Source: Aurantiochytrium sp. KH105 (lineage: Eukaryota; Sar; Bigyra; Thraustochytrida; Thraustochytriidae). Taken from it: a stretch of DNA of 64,000 nt. This document shows positions 19,009 to 28,035 of the stretch, piece by piece. The notes under the pieces were generated by a model. The model saw only the letters and a program-made list of their open reading frames with translations. It did no database searches and was not told the DNA's origin. The DNA lies in assembly GCA_003116975.1 (NCBI GenBank), contig BGKB01000039.1, positions 427,509 to 491,508 on the forward strand, in the 5' to 3' direction. Each line of letters begins with the position of its first letter. The first letter of the stretch is position 1. Position numbers and translations under genes: made by a program.

Positions 19009-19585
19009 TTCGTCTTTTGGTTCAACTTATGGCCGCCGTGCGCGATCGTCCAAGATCGTTGCCGAAGGTGGGCCTGCCAGGGGAGGAGACGCGTGCCTGC
19101 CTGCCTCCCTCCCGACCCTGGCGCCCGAGCCAGGCGTACGTCCTCTGAGTCCCCGAGTTTTTCCTTTGGCACCTTGCCGCCCTCTCCCGCTCGCTCGCCT
19201 TTGTTGAGCTCGAAGATAGATATACTAGGCCTAGGTCGGCCTAGCCTGCGACAAGCGCGTCAGTCAAACAAGCAACCAAGTTGAAGGGCGGTTTGCAGAG
19301 AAAGCAAACGAAAAGATTGATTGATCTGACTCTCGATTGACTCTCGATTGACTCTCGATTGACTTCGACTGACTTCGATTGATTGATTGATCGCACTGCA
19401 AAGGTCGGGGACAGTGGGCTCGCAGCCCACGGGCGTTCTTCAGAGGCTGCGATACGCTTCGAGTCTAGGCTAGCCTGCGAGCAGCAGCAAAAGACAAAGC
19501 GACCGATCGCGGGCGGTATTGGATCTTCGCCTCGCTCGTAACTGCCTCTGGGTACGAGCACAGGCCTCGATCCTGCGTGAGGGCA
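19009..19585. promoter_or_regulatory. shared intergenic region of divergent RIC1 and TMEM260-like genes
   Basis: 577 bp between two start codons, presumably both promoters. It contains an 11-bp tandem repeat at 19328-19390 and GC-rich sequence close to RIC1. No defined promoter element is recognised. Confidence 0.5.
19328..19390. repeat. tandem repeat of TCGATTGACTC-like 11-bp units
   Basis: Four to five head-to-tail copies that decay into TTGA/GATT tetramers. Confidence 0.85.
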
Positions 19586-22141
19586 ATGGGCGCCCGAAGG
19601 CGGGGGCGAGGACCTGTGGCCCAAGTCAACGGCGAGAATTCTACGCTCAAGGGCAAGGCGAACGTGCGCGCAGGACGAGGAGAAGGAACAGGAGGTCACA
19701 GTAGAGCGAAAAGGGCCACGGAAGATTCTTCCATGACAGAGTACTTCAAGGCTCTCGACATTGAAGATGATTGCAGGGAAGCGCCGTGCTCAACGATGGA
19801 ACGGTTTGTCTTGTGGACAGTGACTTTTGCTGTGACCCTTGGCGTCCAATGGCCCTTTATCTACGATGATGTTCCGGGAGGAGACTCCGGGGAAATTTTG
19901 GCTGAGGCATGTGTTTTGGGCGTTGCGCATCCGCCCGGATATCCAGCCTTTGTGCTCTTTTGGCACGCCTTCATGAACGCTATGAGCCAAGCTCTTTCAC
20001 CAGCCCGCGCTGCCAGCCTCTGCAGCGTGCTTTGCGGCGCAGGGGCAAGCGGTTTCGTGGCTCTGACGGTGTATGTATTCCCTTGCCTTCCTCGTAGCGC
20101 CCCGAAAAAGGGGGACAAAATACTCGAAGCCGCCGCAGGTTTCTTGGCCGGAATTGCCTTCACCATGTCGCCCCTCGTCTGGACCTACACTGTTGGCGCC
20201 GAGGTTTTCGCCCTCAACAACTTGCTTTGCGGAGCGATTCTTTATCTGACCATTTCGATCGCTCGGGACACATCCGAAACAACCAGTGCTCAGGGCAATC
20301 AGTCATGCGAGAGCAGGATTATTCTGGGAGCAACTCTGAGCGGACTCGCGCTCTCGAATCAGCACACAAGTGTACTCTTCCTCGTGGTTCTGGTCCCATA
20401 CGTAGTCCTTTCGCTGAGCCCACGCCCCTTATCGTTCGAGCGGCTAACAAAGTTTGGATTCGCTGGTCTTCTTGGGTTACTTCCGTATGCTCACGTCTAT
20501 ATGGCCGGGCGCACCCCGCAAGCCGGGTCATGGGGAGCCACAGACTCGCTGGCTGGGCTATGGCGACATTTCTCGCGAGGAGAGTACGGTACCCTGACCC
20601 TCTCTGGTCATGCTGGCCCTTCGGAAAATTTTATGGAGAGAACCACGGCTTATTTCGAGGACCTCGTCACCGAAGAGCTTGGCGCTCTTTTCTTGGTGGG
20701 CCCATGTATCGCTCTGGCTGGCCTCGGCTTGTCGCTGTCCTCCACTCCGGGCAAAGTTCTCGCTGCTGCGTACACCTTCTACTTTGGTATCTTCCATTCT
20801 CTTGCCAACCTTCCTTTGTCACTACCCATGCCGCGCGAAGTGCATCGACGCTTTTGGATCCAGCCTCACTTAATTGTGTGCATTTGGTTGGGGCTTGGCG
20901 TCGCTCATGCAACTTTGCGACTCTATCACCTCGGCGGCCGTCGTCGCGGTCCTCTTCTCGCGTTGCTTGCTACTGCATCGCTTACGCTGATAATGCGACA
21001 ATTGGATCTTGCCGAGCAGACCCCAACTGATGTTGTCGGCCTCTTCGCAGACACAGCGCTTGCAAGCCTTCCGGAAGGTGCTCTGGTTGGTTCCCACACG
21101 GATATCAATTGGAATTCGATTCGATTCAAGCAGGCCTGTGCGGGGCGGCGCCCAGATGTGACCCACGTTTCGTTCCAAATGATGCCTTACAAATGGTTCA
21201 AAATGAAGCAGGCCCCTCTGTATCCAAACGTTGTCTTCCCTGTTCTCCCCTCTCGCATGAGCACGAGCCGCGGGTCGGAAGCCAACGCTAAAATGATTGT
21301 CGACTTTGCGATCGTCAATGCTGGGCGTCATAGCGGAGGGGTGTACGTCGACTTGCACGCAGTCAATGACGCAACGCTGGGCGCGGATAATCTGTTTCCT
21401 GGCGGCATCTTCCTTCTTCCACAGGGGTTGCTGTGGAAGGCATATCCAGCGGATGCAGTCCCGACTGTGTCGTTAGAACAAGCAAAAGAAGAAAACTCTG
21501 CATCCTCTTCGACGCTGTCAGGAGTTGAGTCTGGATCACGGCGATTGGATGATGCCTGGGTGTATGCATGGCAAAATCGCACGAGATCGCTTATTGAAAT
21601 GGTTCAAAACACCATAGTGGAAGCAGGACGCACGCCGTCGTCCAAGATCATCTCGCCTTTCCTTCAAAGGCTGTGGCCGTGGGATACCTTTGCTTCTTTC
21701 GTCGGACCTGATGAATCCTCAAGAGGTCTGGTACCGGAAGGATCGTGGGAGTTTGCTGCGCTCAGCATTCTATGGGATGCAGTGTACCAGCGAGCGCTTT
21801 TTCTCTTGTCCGCAGCTTTGCAGCGAGGCCCTGAAAGTTTGTGCTACGCTCCCGCGCTCGAAGAAAGTGCCGCGTTGTTGGACGATGTTGTCAAGGGTGC
21901 AGGCCCTGCAGGCACGATTTCCGTGTCCTTCGCGGATGTGGTCAAGAATGCAGCGCTCGCATCAATTCGATGGATGCAGTATGTTGCCACTAATCGGCAG
22001 CAAGACGCAGTTCGGGCGGAAGCGATCGCGTTGCGGTGCTTGCGAGCCTTTCGGCAACTGGGAGATCATTCAGACCCCGTTTACCCGCGTTTTATTTCGG
22101 TGCTCAAAGCTCTTGAGGCCGCCCATCGTGCAAATTCTTAA
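19586..22141 (+). CDS. TMEM260-like (DUF2723) protein O-mannosyltransferase
   Basis: Multi-pass ER membrane protein of about 851 residues. TMEM260 in animals transfers mannose to IPT domains of plexins and receptor kinases. The diagnostic first luminal loop is present: DVPGGDSGEILAEACVLG followed by VAHPPGYPAF, with the acidic residues (Asp at about 100) expected to act in catalysis. About ten hydrophobic helices follow up to residue 460, then a soluble C-terminal region of helical repeats. The frame is open from a GTG at 19577; the first ATG is 19586 and a second good candidate is 19733 (MTEYFKALDI), only about 20 residues before the first helix. Substrates in this organism are unknown. Start choice is uncertain; the family call is firm. 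Confidence 0.87.
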   Translation: MGARRRGRGPVAQVNGENSTLKGKANVRAGRGEGTGGHSRAKRATEDSSMTEYFKALDIEDDCREAPCSTMERFVLWTVTFAVTLGVQWPFIYDDVPGGDSGEILAEACVLGVAHPPGYPAFVLFWHAFMNAMSQALSPARAASLCSVLCGAGASGFVALTVYVFPCLPRSAPKKGDKILEAAAGFLAGIAFTMSPLVWTYTVGAEVFALNNLLCGAILYLTISIARDTSETTSAQGNQSCESRIILGATLSGLALSNQHTSVLFLVVLVPYVVLSLSPRPLSFERLTKFGFAGLLGLLPYAHVYMAGRTPQAGSWGATDSLAGLWRHFSRGEYGTLTLSGHAGPSENFMERTTAYFEDLVTEELGALFLVGPCIALAGLGLSLSSTPGKVLAAAYTFYFGIFHSLANLPLSLPMPREVHRRFWIQPHLIVCIWLGLGVAHATLRLYHLGGRRRGPLLALLATASLTLIMRQLDLAEQTPTDVVGLFADTALASLPEGALVGSHTDINWNSIRFKQACAGRRPDVTHVSFQMMPYKWFKMKQAPLYPNVVFPVLPSRMSTSRGSEANAKMIVDFAIVNAGRHSGGVYVDLHAVNDATLGADNLFPGGIFLLPQGLLWKAYPADAVPTVSLEQAKEENSASSSTLSGVESGSRRLDDAWVYAWQNRTRSLIEMVQNTIVEAGRTPSSKIISPFLQRLWPWDTFASFVGPDESSRGLVPEGSWEFAALSILWDAVYQRALFLLSAALQRGPESLCYAPALEESAALLDDVVKGAGPAGTISVSFADVVKNAALASIRWMQYVATNRQQDAVRAEAIALRCLRAFRQLGDHSDPVYPRFISVLKALEAAHRANS

Positions 22142-22545
22142 CTTTTTCTTTTTCCTCCTAGCATGATTTTTGATTTAGAAAGCGCATGCCAATGCAGCGA
22201 GCGTAGTCTGGGCTTTGATAGGTGGACAAGCTTTCTGTCTACCTATGGTAGCAACGCCAAGTCTGTCTCGTGTCGACTCATGGAAAAGGGGAAGGAAAAA
22301 AAAGAATAAGGAGAACAAAAAAAGGGATAGAAAGTCCATTGTCAAGTACAAGGAAAACGTTAACTCTCGAATATGATCTAACATCTTTCCAGATATCGTT
22401 TGCCTGCTCGTAGGCCTAGATCTTATTTCAATACATACTTTTGTGATAACCGCTCTCCCACCGATGCGAATCGCAAAATTGTGGAAAAGAAAAAAAATAA
22501 CCAGCCCCACGTGAGCCGCGACAATCTGGTAACCGTACAGGCCGT
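22142..22545. other. intergenic region between convergent genes
   Basis: AT-rich 3' flanks of the TMEM260-like and AAGAB genes, with A-rich runs near 22290-22330 and 22485-22500. No gene seen. Confidence 0.6.
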
Positions 22546-23733
22546 TCATTCCTCACCCTCATCGCTGCTGCTACCATCCAGTCCCATTGCGGCAGCGAGA
22601 CGCATCGCCACAAGAGTTGCCTCTTGAACCTGATCCTCACGAGAACGTGTACCATGAAGTGATTTGACCCGCTTGACTTCTTCCATGAGACTTGCAAGGT
22701 CATCGAGGTCTGGTTCAGGCTCAAGCGCAGCTGCCGCGATCGCGGCGGCGGCCGCTGCCTCTTCGTCATCGCTTGGGTGTACATTATGCTTGACATCATC
22801 TGTCCCGATCTCATTCATTTCCTTGCCATCACTGCCGCCAGCTGTGAGAGGGCCAACGGGAGCTTTTTGCGCTGCCTTGATGCTCTGATGATCGTCCTGC
22901 GAAGGGCTTACTTTCATGTCTTCGCCAGCACGCTCCATGTTGTTCCACATAGTTACCTCGAGAACTTCAACGAGGCGGTCGAGGCCGCGTTTTGAACCGT
23001 CGCTTGCCGCAGCTGGTTGCTCGATGTGCAAGTCAACAGAAATAAACTCAAGCGTTGGGTCGAGGGACTCGAGAGCAGCTTCAGCTTCGCTATTGGAATG
23101 GTTGGATCCTTCGGGCTCGACGCCGACGCAAATGAGCGTGTCAATATCGTCAAGCCTGTCGAGCAGGCTTGCATGCGCCTCGATGAACTCTCGAGGCTGT
23201 CTCATATCGATCGCAAGCACTACCGCCTGTACTTGGTCCCACCAGGTCTCTTGATCAAGAGCTGCAATAGCCTCAAGAGAGCCATGCGCCTCGACATGGA
23301 CATTTGCAGTATAGTACTTGGTCTCGATGCGCCAGGGGACCCTGCGCGTCTCCGGCACGTCGGCGCCGCTCGACGCTTTAGCCATCGAGAGCTTCTTGTG
23401 ATATCTGGTCGTGAGCGCCTCCACAAGTGCAGCGTGGTCCGCGCTGAGCCCGCCACCAAGCACGAGCACGCGCGGCAGCTCCCCCATGGTCGATGCTGCT
23501 GCTGCTGCTGGAGCCTCCCACGCCCCGGCCCCAGTCGCTGCTCGCGTCGCGGCCTCCATTCTCGACACAACTTCGAGTCGGGAGTCTTTTGGCTGTTTGC
23601 TTTTCTTTGCGGCTGCGCCGCGTAGGAATAGTACAGAGCCCTTATGATCATTAAAATGTTCATCGGACCATCGTATCTCGGCCTTGAGAATGCCATGGTT
23701 CGCACAGCTCGCTGCAGGTCTACATTTGTCCAT
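22546..23733 (-). CDS. AAGAB: AAGAB/p34, adaptor-complex assembly chaperone
   Basis: AAGAB binds alpha/gamma and sigma adaptin subunits and guides assembly of AP1, AP2 and AP4. The domain order fits: a Rab-like pseudo-GTPase region beginning GELPRVLVLGGGLSADHA, then the signature PWRIETKYYTANVHVEAHG, a variable acidic linker, and a conserved C-terminal helix pair (DLDDLASLMEEVKRVK, then VAMRLAAAMGLDGSSSDEGE), which in the human protein ends LSSDEEH. The frame is 395 codons. The ATG at 23733 gives an N terminus without family similarity; the ATG at 23559 (MEAATRAATG, better context) or 23487 (MGELPRV) may be the true start. Identity is firm; the N terminus is not. Confidence 0.88.
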   Translation of the reverse strand: MDKCRPAASCANHGILKAEIRWSDEHFNDHKGSVLFLRGAAAKKSKQPKDSRLEVVSRMEAATRAATGAGAWEAPAAAAASTMGELPRVLVLGGGLSADHAALVEALTTRYHKKLSMAKASSGADVPETRRVPWRIETKYYTANVHVEAHGSLEAIAALDQETWWDQVQAVVLAIDMRQPREFIEAHASLLDRLDDIDTLICVGVEPEGSNHSNSEAEAALESLDPTLEFISVDLHIEQPAAASDGSKRGLDRLVEVLEVTMWNNMERAGEDMKVSPSQDDHQSIKAAQKAPVGPLTAGGSDGKEMNEIGTDDVKHNVHPSDDEEAAAAAAIAAAALEPEPDLDDLASLMEEVKRVKSLHGTRSREDQVQEATLVAMRLAAAMGLDGSSSDEGEE

Positions 23734-24800
23734 TGGGATGGGTTGTCACGGAGACCACGTGGTCCATCGCGTCATCGTCAGGCTAAATCTGTGTTGTCCT
23801 GCAGTGGGAGGGACGGGATGGACTCGCAGTCGCTGTTCAAGCTGGGGTTCTGCACAACACAATGCGCACTGCCTGCGATAGTCGCTCGCCGTCCTTGAAT
23901 CATTGTGTGAGTTGTTCAACTCGGGGCTCCTCGCAACACGATGCGCACAGACTCAGTGATAAAGTTGCTCGCTTTTCAGGGGTCATTGTGCGTTTTTTGT
24001 TCAACTTGGGGATCCTCGCGACGCGATGTGTACAGTCTGAGAAAACCTTTGGCGAGCCGAGGGGCCGTTGAGTACATGTCCTGGAAAAAGGACCTCCCTC
24101 CCTTCATCCCACCCCCCTTTCCTCCGACTCGCTCAGGATACAGTGCTGACAACAGCGCCTGTGCGCGCGATACATCGCCACCTGCCGTACCGTGACCAAA
24201 GTGCGCCGAAGCTGGCACCTCGACGAACGGTCTTGCCCTTTCTACTCTACTCCCCCTAGAAAAGAAAATGTATGGACGGATGACCTCCCTCTCGACCGTG
24301 ACGAGCGACAACTGCCGTTTCCTGCATGCATCAATACATCATGCCTTTCGGACATCCCGGACGTCCCGGCGTTTTCCAGGCTATTCTGACCCGACTTCTC
24401 TGTTTTCGCGCCGCCTCACAGGAAGAGCGAATAAGGAGGTCATTAGACTAGTCAGTGAAGTTTAAGAGTAGAGTCGGCAAGGATACGAGTCACCGTACTA
24501 CGTGTGGAAGGAAGTAAAGTGAGCCACTCGTCGGACGGGGTGAGAATGGAAAATAGAAATGAGCAGGAGCTCAACTCTGTTCAAAGACCTTCAAGTTGGG
24601 CCTCGCGAGGGTTTTCGCGCGCGCGAGGAAAGAAGAGCGCGGCACGCGGCGAGATCGAGGGGAAGAGGACAAAGGAAGGAGGGTGAAGGGCGGGTGTTGC
24701 CGCCTGACCACGGGGGGTGAAGTGCAAGCCAACTTGCACACGCAGCGATCAGGGCTGCTTGCTTTATAGCCCTTAGGGAGTTCGCCTTGCTTTTTCCCCC
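23734..24800. other. intergenic region with degenerate tandem repeat
   Basis: Over 1 kb without a convincing gene. It holds a three-copy repeat of about 80 bp (23835-24036) and a C-rich segment near 24095-24125. Short ATG frames here have poor codon structure and no family similarity. Confidence 0.55.
23835..24036. repeat. three-copy imperfect tandem repeat, period about 80 bp
   Basis: Units begin at 23835, 23914 and 23999, each starting GTTCAA followed by a GGGG block and then a CAACACAATGCGCA-like segment. Spacings are 79 and 85 bp. Copies differ by substitutions and a small insertion. Confidence 0.8.
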
Positions 24801-25487
24801 ATGTATTGTGCCACGACCATCCTGCTTGGCGTCCTCGCTGTAGCTTCAAGCTCAGTGGACCTGGCACAGGCGGTAGGCGAGAAAAGAACCTCGCTACGCG
24901 CTGACCACGCTGGAAACTTTGCCGATAGCAGCAGTGAATCCGCTCTGATAAAAGATGGTGACGAAAGCACAGGAAGCACCCGAGAAAACATGCGCGACAG
25001 CAAGGGCTGCTCCGACTACACCGGCTGCAACGAGTGTACGCGAGCAGGATGCTTCTGGCAAACAGTATCAGGATGCAACAGTCAATGTGTACTTATGGAC
25101 ACGCGCTGCTTCGGCGTCGCCGAACACTGGACCGCGTATTGTCCACTCCCGGGCGATCACGAGAATGACGACAGTCCTTTCGATCGAAACACCAACATTG
25201 ACAGTGAATCCTTTCTTGTCGACGATGATCAAGACTGCTGCGACGAACAGCCAAGGTGCCCCAAAGGGTTGCAAGCGTCAACAACAGAAGTTTGCACCCA
25301 GGCCGAGTTTCAAATGGACCTTTGCATTATCGAGCGCCTCTGCTGCAATCAAGTCTACTGTAGAGTTCAAGATGACCTTCAGGGGGTCTCTCAGAAGGAA
25401 GACTCCAGCTTGGTCTTTATCGCATTGGGCTTTGCCTTCTTATGCTATGTACTTTCGCTTCGTCGAGGCGGCGGAATGAAAAAATAA
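24801..25487 (+). CDS. Cys-rich type I membrane protein, unknown function
   Basis: 228 residues. The first 23 or so look like a cleavable signal peptide (CATTILLGVLAVASSSVDLA). A lumenal part follows with many Cys. Residues about 70-105 (CSDYTGCNECTRAGCFWQ, then more Cys) resemble the spacing of a PSI-like module, and a second Cys cluster lies at about 150-195. A single transmembrane helix (SLVFIALGFAFLCYVLSL) and a short basic tail RRGGGMKK end the protein; the final K-K is close to an ER-retrieval signal but not a canonical KKxx. The ATG at 24801 is the first of the frame. I do not recognise a named family; receptor-like or ER-resident roles are both possible. Confidence 0.72.
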   Translation: MYCATTILLGVLAVASSSVDLAQAVGEKRTSLRADHAGNFADSSSESALIKDGDESTGSTRENMRDSKGCSDYTGCNECTRAGCFWQTVSGCNSQCVLMDTRCFGVAEHWTAYCPLPGDHENDDSPFDRNTNIDSESFLVDDDQDCCDEQPRCPKGLQASTTEVCTQAEFQMDLCIIERLCCNQVYCRVQDDLQGVSQKEDSSLVFIALGFAFLCYVLSLRRGGGMKK

Positions 25488-25720
25488 ACACACCCAAACA
25501 AAATAAGTAATTTACGCATCACGAGAGCCAAAGTATAGAATATTCAGCTCTTGGGCCTGGTCCCAGGGCTAAGGGCCCAAAAATTAGGCCCAGAATCTAT
25601 ACGCCAGATCTGCTCGAGTACACAAATACCATTGTAAAAGTTTGCTTGCGACTGAAACGCCAGCAGCTGTGCAACGTCGTACGACGAGCGCGTTGAAAGG
25701 GTGCACGACGTCCTTGTCGT

Positions 25721-26506
25721 CTATGGTACTGAGTGTAGGCTCGCCTTGCGCGTGCCCAAGTGCGCAGCGTGCGCAGACGTCTCCGACTTGCACTCTGCGA
25801 GTAGCCTCATTTGCCGCGCCAGCATCGCCTCGGCCCTCTCTGCCGCGTCGCAGTCGTGATCAAGGTTTTGCGCAATCCCATTCCTTGAGGCCCCAGAAGT
25901 ATCCTCTCGATGTTTTTTTCGACGCAAAAGTGCCTGGGCCAAATCCCGCGACACGAAGCTAAAGGCAAAGGGACACAGTCGTTCGTGGCCGCGCTCGATT
26001 GCATTTCTAAACTCCCTCACGGCAGCTTGAAAATCACCTCCTCGTTCTCTTACAGAGTCTTCAATCTCTTGAAAGAAAAGCTCTCGTTTACATGATGCAC
26101 AAGCAAGCTTGTCCGTGTCCACGTTGGTCCAGCCGTGCGCCGCGCAAACATCCCTGCCGATAGCCTCTGGCTTACCAAACCACGAAAACGCACTAAAAGT
26201 CTGCGCTCGCTGCACGAAGCCTGCGTAGCTTGAGGCCCATCCGCTCGAGGGTCTTGCGCGCTTCGGCCGAGTCCCCCCACTCGCAGTTGCCTTGACCATA
26301 TTGGCCTTGCTGGCCCTGGCCTTGGGCTCGTCGCCTCTACCCTCTGCCAGCTCGGGCTCGATACCCACCGCAACAGCGACGGTTTCCTCAGCGTCGGGGT
26401 CCTCACCCTCGGCGTCCCATCGCCTCTCCAGCGCCTGAACGCCACGACGCCACGACGCGAGCGCCGCGTCCACGCGCCGCGCGAGCTCGTCCTCCTTCTG
26501 CGACAT
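25721..26506 (-). CDS. C3HC zinc-finger protein, ZC3HC1/NIPA-like
   Basis: 261 residues. The zf-C3HC module is clear: FSAFSWFGKP, Cys at about 121 in VCAAHGW, CASC at 136-139, and GHERLCPF giving His 174 and Cys 178. Such proteins are F-box-type adaptors or nuclear-basket components in animals and RNA-export factors (Rsm1) in yeast. The ATG at 26506 is used; two codons upstream is a GTG only. The usual second half of the family is missing from this frame. The next frame over 25584-25793 continues with VCARCALG and more open sequence, so a frameshift, sequencing error or unseen splice may truncate the call. Domain identity is good; the full gene structure is uncertain. Confidence 0.72.
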   Translation of the reverse strand: MSQKEDELARRVDAALASWRRGVQALERRWDAEGEDPDAEETVAVAVGIEPELAEGRGDEPKARASKANMVKATASGGTRPKRARPSSGWASSYAGFVQRAQTFSAFSWFGKPEAIGRDVCAAHGWTNVDTDKLACASCKRELFFQEIEDSVRERGGDFQAAVREFRNAIERGHERLCPFAFSFVSRDLAQALLRRKKHREDTSGASRNGIAQNLDHDCDAAERAEAMLARQMRLLAECKSETSAHAAHLGTRKASLHSVP

Positions 26507-27537
26507 CTTCACGATGGCCTCCTTCGCGCGGATTTGCCTCGCTTCATTGTATGCTTCTCCTTCTCCTTCTTCTTCTCCCCTTTTCGAGTCAAGTAATTTT
26601 TTTTTAACATTTTAGTGACTTGCATAGCCAGATTGGGTGCCTTCACCGGGCCTCGGGGAAACTGAAATCATTTCGGATAAACATATTAAACCCCGAAAGT
26701 AGGGCCGCCGAGGATTTGTCACTCAACGGCTCAATTTTCTTGAATGTCATTGCTCTACTACATGACGAATGATTTTTCTGGCACCAAGAGCAGGTAAAGT
26801 GGCTGGCTCTGCGCGCAGGGAAAAGTAACTAAAGGAATTGAACGATAGGGTTAAAGTGAAAGGATCACTTTCTGGGAAAGAGGTCGCTGACGCCTCGAAA
26901 ATTGTAGAAAACAAGATTAAAATACAAGAAACCGGAACTAACTCACAGTCACTTGCTGCTATCTGCTACTGGCAAGAACAAAAGAGCGACAGACAGAGAC
27001 AGGGTGTGTGCGAGCGCCAATCTAATTCCCAGTTGCACTTCGCCGTTGCGTCTGCGTCGCGCTGCTGAGCGGAGCGGCGCGCTCAGGACGCACCGGTTGG
27101 CGAGCCGCCGGCCGCCAGCAAAGGCTGACTCGGCTGTTTTTAATTGTGAAAGAGCGCTTCTGCTCTACAGCACTTGAAAACGCGGAGCGACAGCGCATCG
27201 CTCCGGGACCTTCTATCATACAACGGAACCCTTGTGCACCATAGCCTGAAGTGCGCTCGCAAATTTCGACGCGACCAAGCGAGAGCATAAGGGTCGTGAG
27301 CGCCGCACGCACGCACTGCGTGGCTAGGCGCACACAAGCAAGCAATCAAAGTCCCCGTACTGCGGACGCAAGTCATCATCATCGTCTTGTTCTGATCGAT
27401 CAGACAGTTTACGAGCTACGCTTGGCTTGAGTGTCGCGACCTTCGTGCGCTGACGCCTCCTTCTCAATTCTTGGCCACGGCCAGGACCATTTACATTTGA
27501 TCGATACGATACGATACGCACCCTAGGCGGGTCACAT
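26507..27537. promoter_or_regulatory. shared intergenic region of divergent C3HC and dynein genes
   Basis: About 1 kb with no gene visible. AT-rich sequence near 26590-26950 is followed by GC-rich sequence toward the dynein start. It probably contains promoters for both flanking genes. No known flagellar-gene element could be identified. Confidence 0.5.
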
Positions 27538-28004
27538 ATGGATTCCAGATCTTCACGCAGCCCTCGGCGGCTGAACCCGCTGCAGAGCGTCGGCGATGGT
27601 CTCGAGTCGCCGACAAAAAGGGACGAAACCATCTACAGCTCACCAAGTGACAAAATCGGTCGCAACTACACTCCTCAGGCCAGCAAACTCACCGTCCGGA
27701 CTCTCAATAAGGACACCACGGGAAGCGTTCGAAGTCCGACCAAGCCGCGACTTCGAAGTCCCATCTCAATTGAGTCTCCGCACGCTGATTTGCCAACTTC
27801 TCCGAAGTCGCCTCCCGGGGGTATTGCAGTAGCCCCAACTCCTGGACAGAGTCCAAAGCGCATCGGGAAACGCTTCAACGTTGCGAATTGGAGTCCCACT
27901 CCGGCGACGGCACCGACGCCATCAATTCAAACTGTTGACTCAATCGCAAGTGATCTCGATCTCGACACGGCAACGGAAGGAGAGGTCTTCGCGAGCAGTG
28001 AGCT

Positions 28005-28035
<31 letters not shown>

